Assembly: GCF_014637795.1 (NCBI RefSeq)
Contig: NZ_BMFD01000001.1
Location: 290,523 to 354,522 of the forward strand
Length of the DNA stretch: 64,000 nucleotides
Direction of reading: 5' to 3'
From: Belliella aquatica
GTDB taxonomy: Bacteria; Bacteroidota; Bacteroidia; Cytophagales; Cyclobacteriaceae
In this document: positions 63,065 through 64,000 of the stretch, piece by piece
How positions within the stretch are numbered: the stretch's first letter is position 1
Layout of the letters: every line of letters begins with the position of its first letter
Translations under genes and position numbers: made by a program
Notes under the pieces: generated by a model
What the model saw: only the letters and a program-made list of their open reading frames with translations
Databases searched by the model: none
Told to the model about the DNA's origin: nothing

Positions 63065-64000
63065 GACTTAATGTTGGATCTTTGATGATATCAAAATAGA
63101 AATATAAAGTTCGGGAGTAAGATCCATTCATAGCGTTTTTTTCGCCTTGCGGACCATATACGGCAGCATTGGAAGTAATTCCAAGAGCTAATTTACTTCC
63201 TAGGGACGGAATTCCATCAAAGAATGAAATATCTCCTTTTGGTAATTCAGGATGACTGATAGGACCTGCCATCCCGTAAAAGTCAAATAGTCTGACATTC
63301 AAGCCTTCTTTTTCTGAAACCACATAGAATTTACCTTGCGCAGTGTTGATTTCCATCCAGGAGATATCTCCAAAATAACCTTTGAATTCAGGGTAATCCC
63401 ATGGAGTACTTCCTGCATGGGTGTTGTTGTATAGGTTTTGATGAACATCAATTGTTCCTTGATTACGATTTTTCCAGATTCGATAAGGTCCTTTTCCGAG
63501 CCATTTGGCACTGATGACATTTGATTCAGGATAGTCAAAACTGATACCCGGATAAGCATACCCTCCTTCAGGAAGTGTGTAGGTATAATTCAGCTCCACC
63601 CATCCACTTGGGTGGATTGTCCATTTGGTTTGATTTAAGTGACCTTCGTATTCAAAGACCAAAGTTTTGGTTTCTCCCTCTTCCAATATTTCAACATTGC
63701 TTACTTCTTGCTCTCCATAAGTGAAAATGGGCCCATTACCAAAGCTGAGATCCATTCCACTCGGTTTTTGGATTCTAGATAGCGTTCCATTCGAATTGTC
63801 AAAAGTTAATGTGAAGCCTCCCGCAGAGATCACAGTTAAACTGTCACTTAGCGTGAGTTCTGATTTTGCTTTTTCTTGTGGTGAATTAGTGATCGCATCA
63901 AAAATAGCTTGAAGGGGGTTGATTTTCCAAGACCATTTATAAACCTCTTCCCCATGTGGATCTATTGCTTTTAGGTAAAGACCTTCAGCTTCATCGAGCA
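63030..64000 (-). CDS. GH2-like beta-galactosidase-type enzyme, C-terminal part (5' end outside window)
   Basis: The frame is open to the window edge; about 322 residues are visible. They form beta-rich domains like domains 4-5 of family 2 beta-galactosidases: FTLTFDNSNGTLSRIQKPSG and AKWLGKGPYRIWKNRNQGT, matching the W-x-G-x-G-P-x-E region, where the usual Glu is replaced by Arg-Ile. The catalytic barrel lies outside the window. The gene end overlaps rhaM. The substrate would be a beta-linked sugar in the same rhamnose-containing glycan. Confidence 0.75.
   Translation of the reverse strand, partial: LDEAEGLYLKAIDPHGEEVYKWSWKINPLQAIFDAITNSPQEKAKSELTLSDSLTVISAGGFTLTFDNSNGTLSRIQKPSGMDLSFGNGPIFTYGEQEVSNVEILEEGETKTLVFEYEGHLNQTKWTIHPSGWVELNYTYTLPEGGYAYPGISFDYPESNVISAKWLGKGPYRIWKNRNQGTIDVHQNLYNNTHAGSTPWDYPEFKGYFGDISWMEINTAQGKFYVVSEKEGLNVRLFDFYGMAGPISHPELPKGDISFFDGIPSLGSKLALGITSNAAVYGPQGEKNAMNGSYSRTLYFYFDIIKDPTLSHDKTNRFPNED

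Overview
The window looks like a chromosomal segment of a Bacteroidota member, most likely order Cytophagales and close to the Cyclobacteriaceae (Algoriphagus or Belliella type). This rests on gene families typical of the phylum: bacterial GGGP synthase, a DUF4270-type lipoprotein, a stand-alone N-terminal GT5 domain, LytTR and PAS-rich two-component proteins, and glycan-use lipoproteins. It also rests on several promoters of the phylum's TTTG / TANNTTTG type. No rRNA, tRNA or CRISPR array was seen.

Layout. 1-512 is the end of an acyl-CoA dehydrogenase. 513-5860 is an accessory island. It holds a broken Doc-type toxin-antitoxin module between two identical 33-bp terminators, then a 455-residue tyrosine recombinase with an unusual N-terminus. 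Three gene units follow in the same orientation: an ORFan, a VbhA/Fic pair and a HigB/HigA-like pair. Each unit is followed by a 130-152 bp imperfect inverted repeat ending in CCGTTRTRS, and a long palindrome plus the same end motif lies directly after the recombinase. This is the layout of an integron (attI, then gene-attC units), but the recombinase lacks the usual IntI insertion. I regard it as the best candidate in the window for an undescribed system.

5867-12094 holds small membrane proteins, a manganese catalase, an endonuclease/exonuclease/phosphatase-fold protein, a flavin amine oxidase and a lipoprotein amidohydrolase. 12367-20303 holds two tandem sensor-kinase/response-regulator pairs; the second kinase is cut by a single nonsense codon. 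20328-44760 is mostly core: a GH5-like lipoprotein, PhoH, LytTR regulators with a LytS-like kinase, uvrA, a lytic transglycosylase, a LOG protein, GGGP synthase, an AraC regulator, acyl-CoA dehydrogenase, the panC-panD operon, the GT5-like protein, a DUF4270 lipoprotein and glmS.

44777-64000, all on the minus strand, is dominated by an L-rhamnose utilisation locus. A GH2-like enzyme (partial), an alpha-L-rhamnosidase-like GH106 and a GH31 enzyme would release sugars. RhaM, RhaI, a rhamnulokinase and a RhaD aldolase-dehydrogenase fusion would convert L-rhamnose to DHAP and L-lactate. LutABC, just downstream of the kinase, would oxidise the lactate to pyruvate. A GntR-type regulator and an NCS1-family permease, an unusual choice for this pathway, lie in the middle. 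The locus continues beyond 64000.
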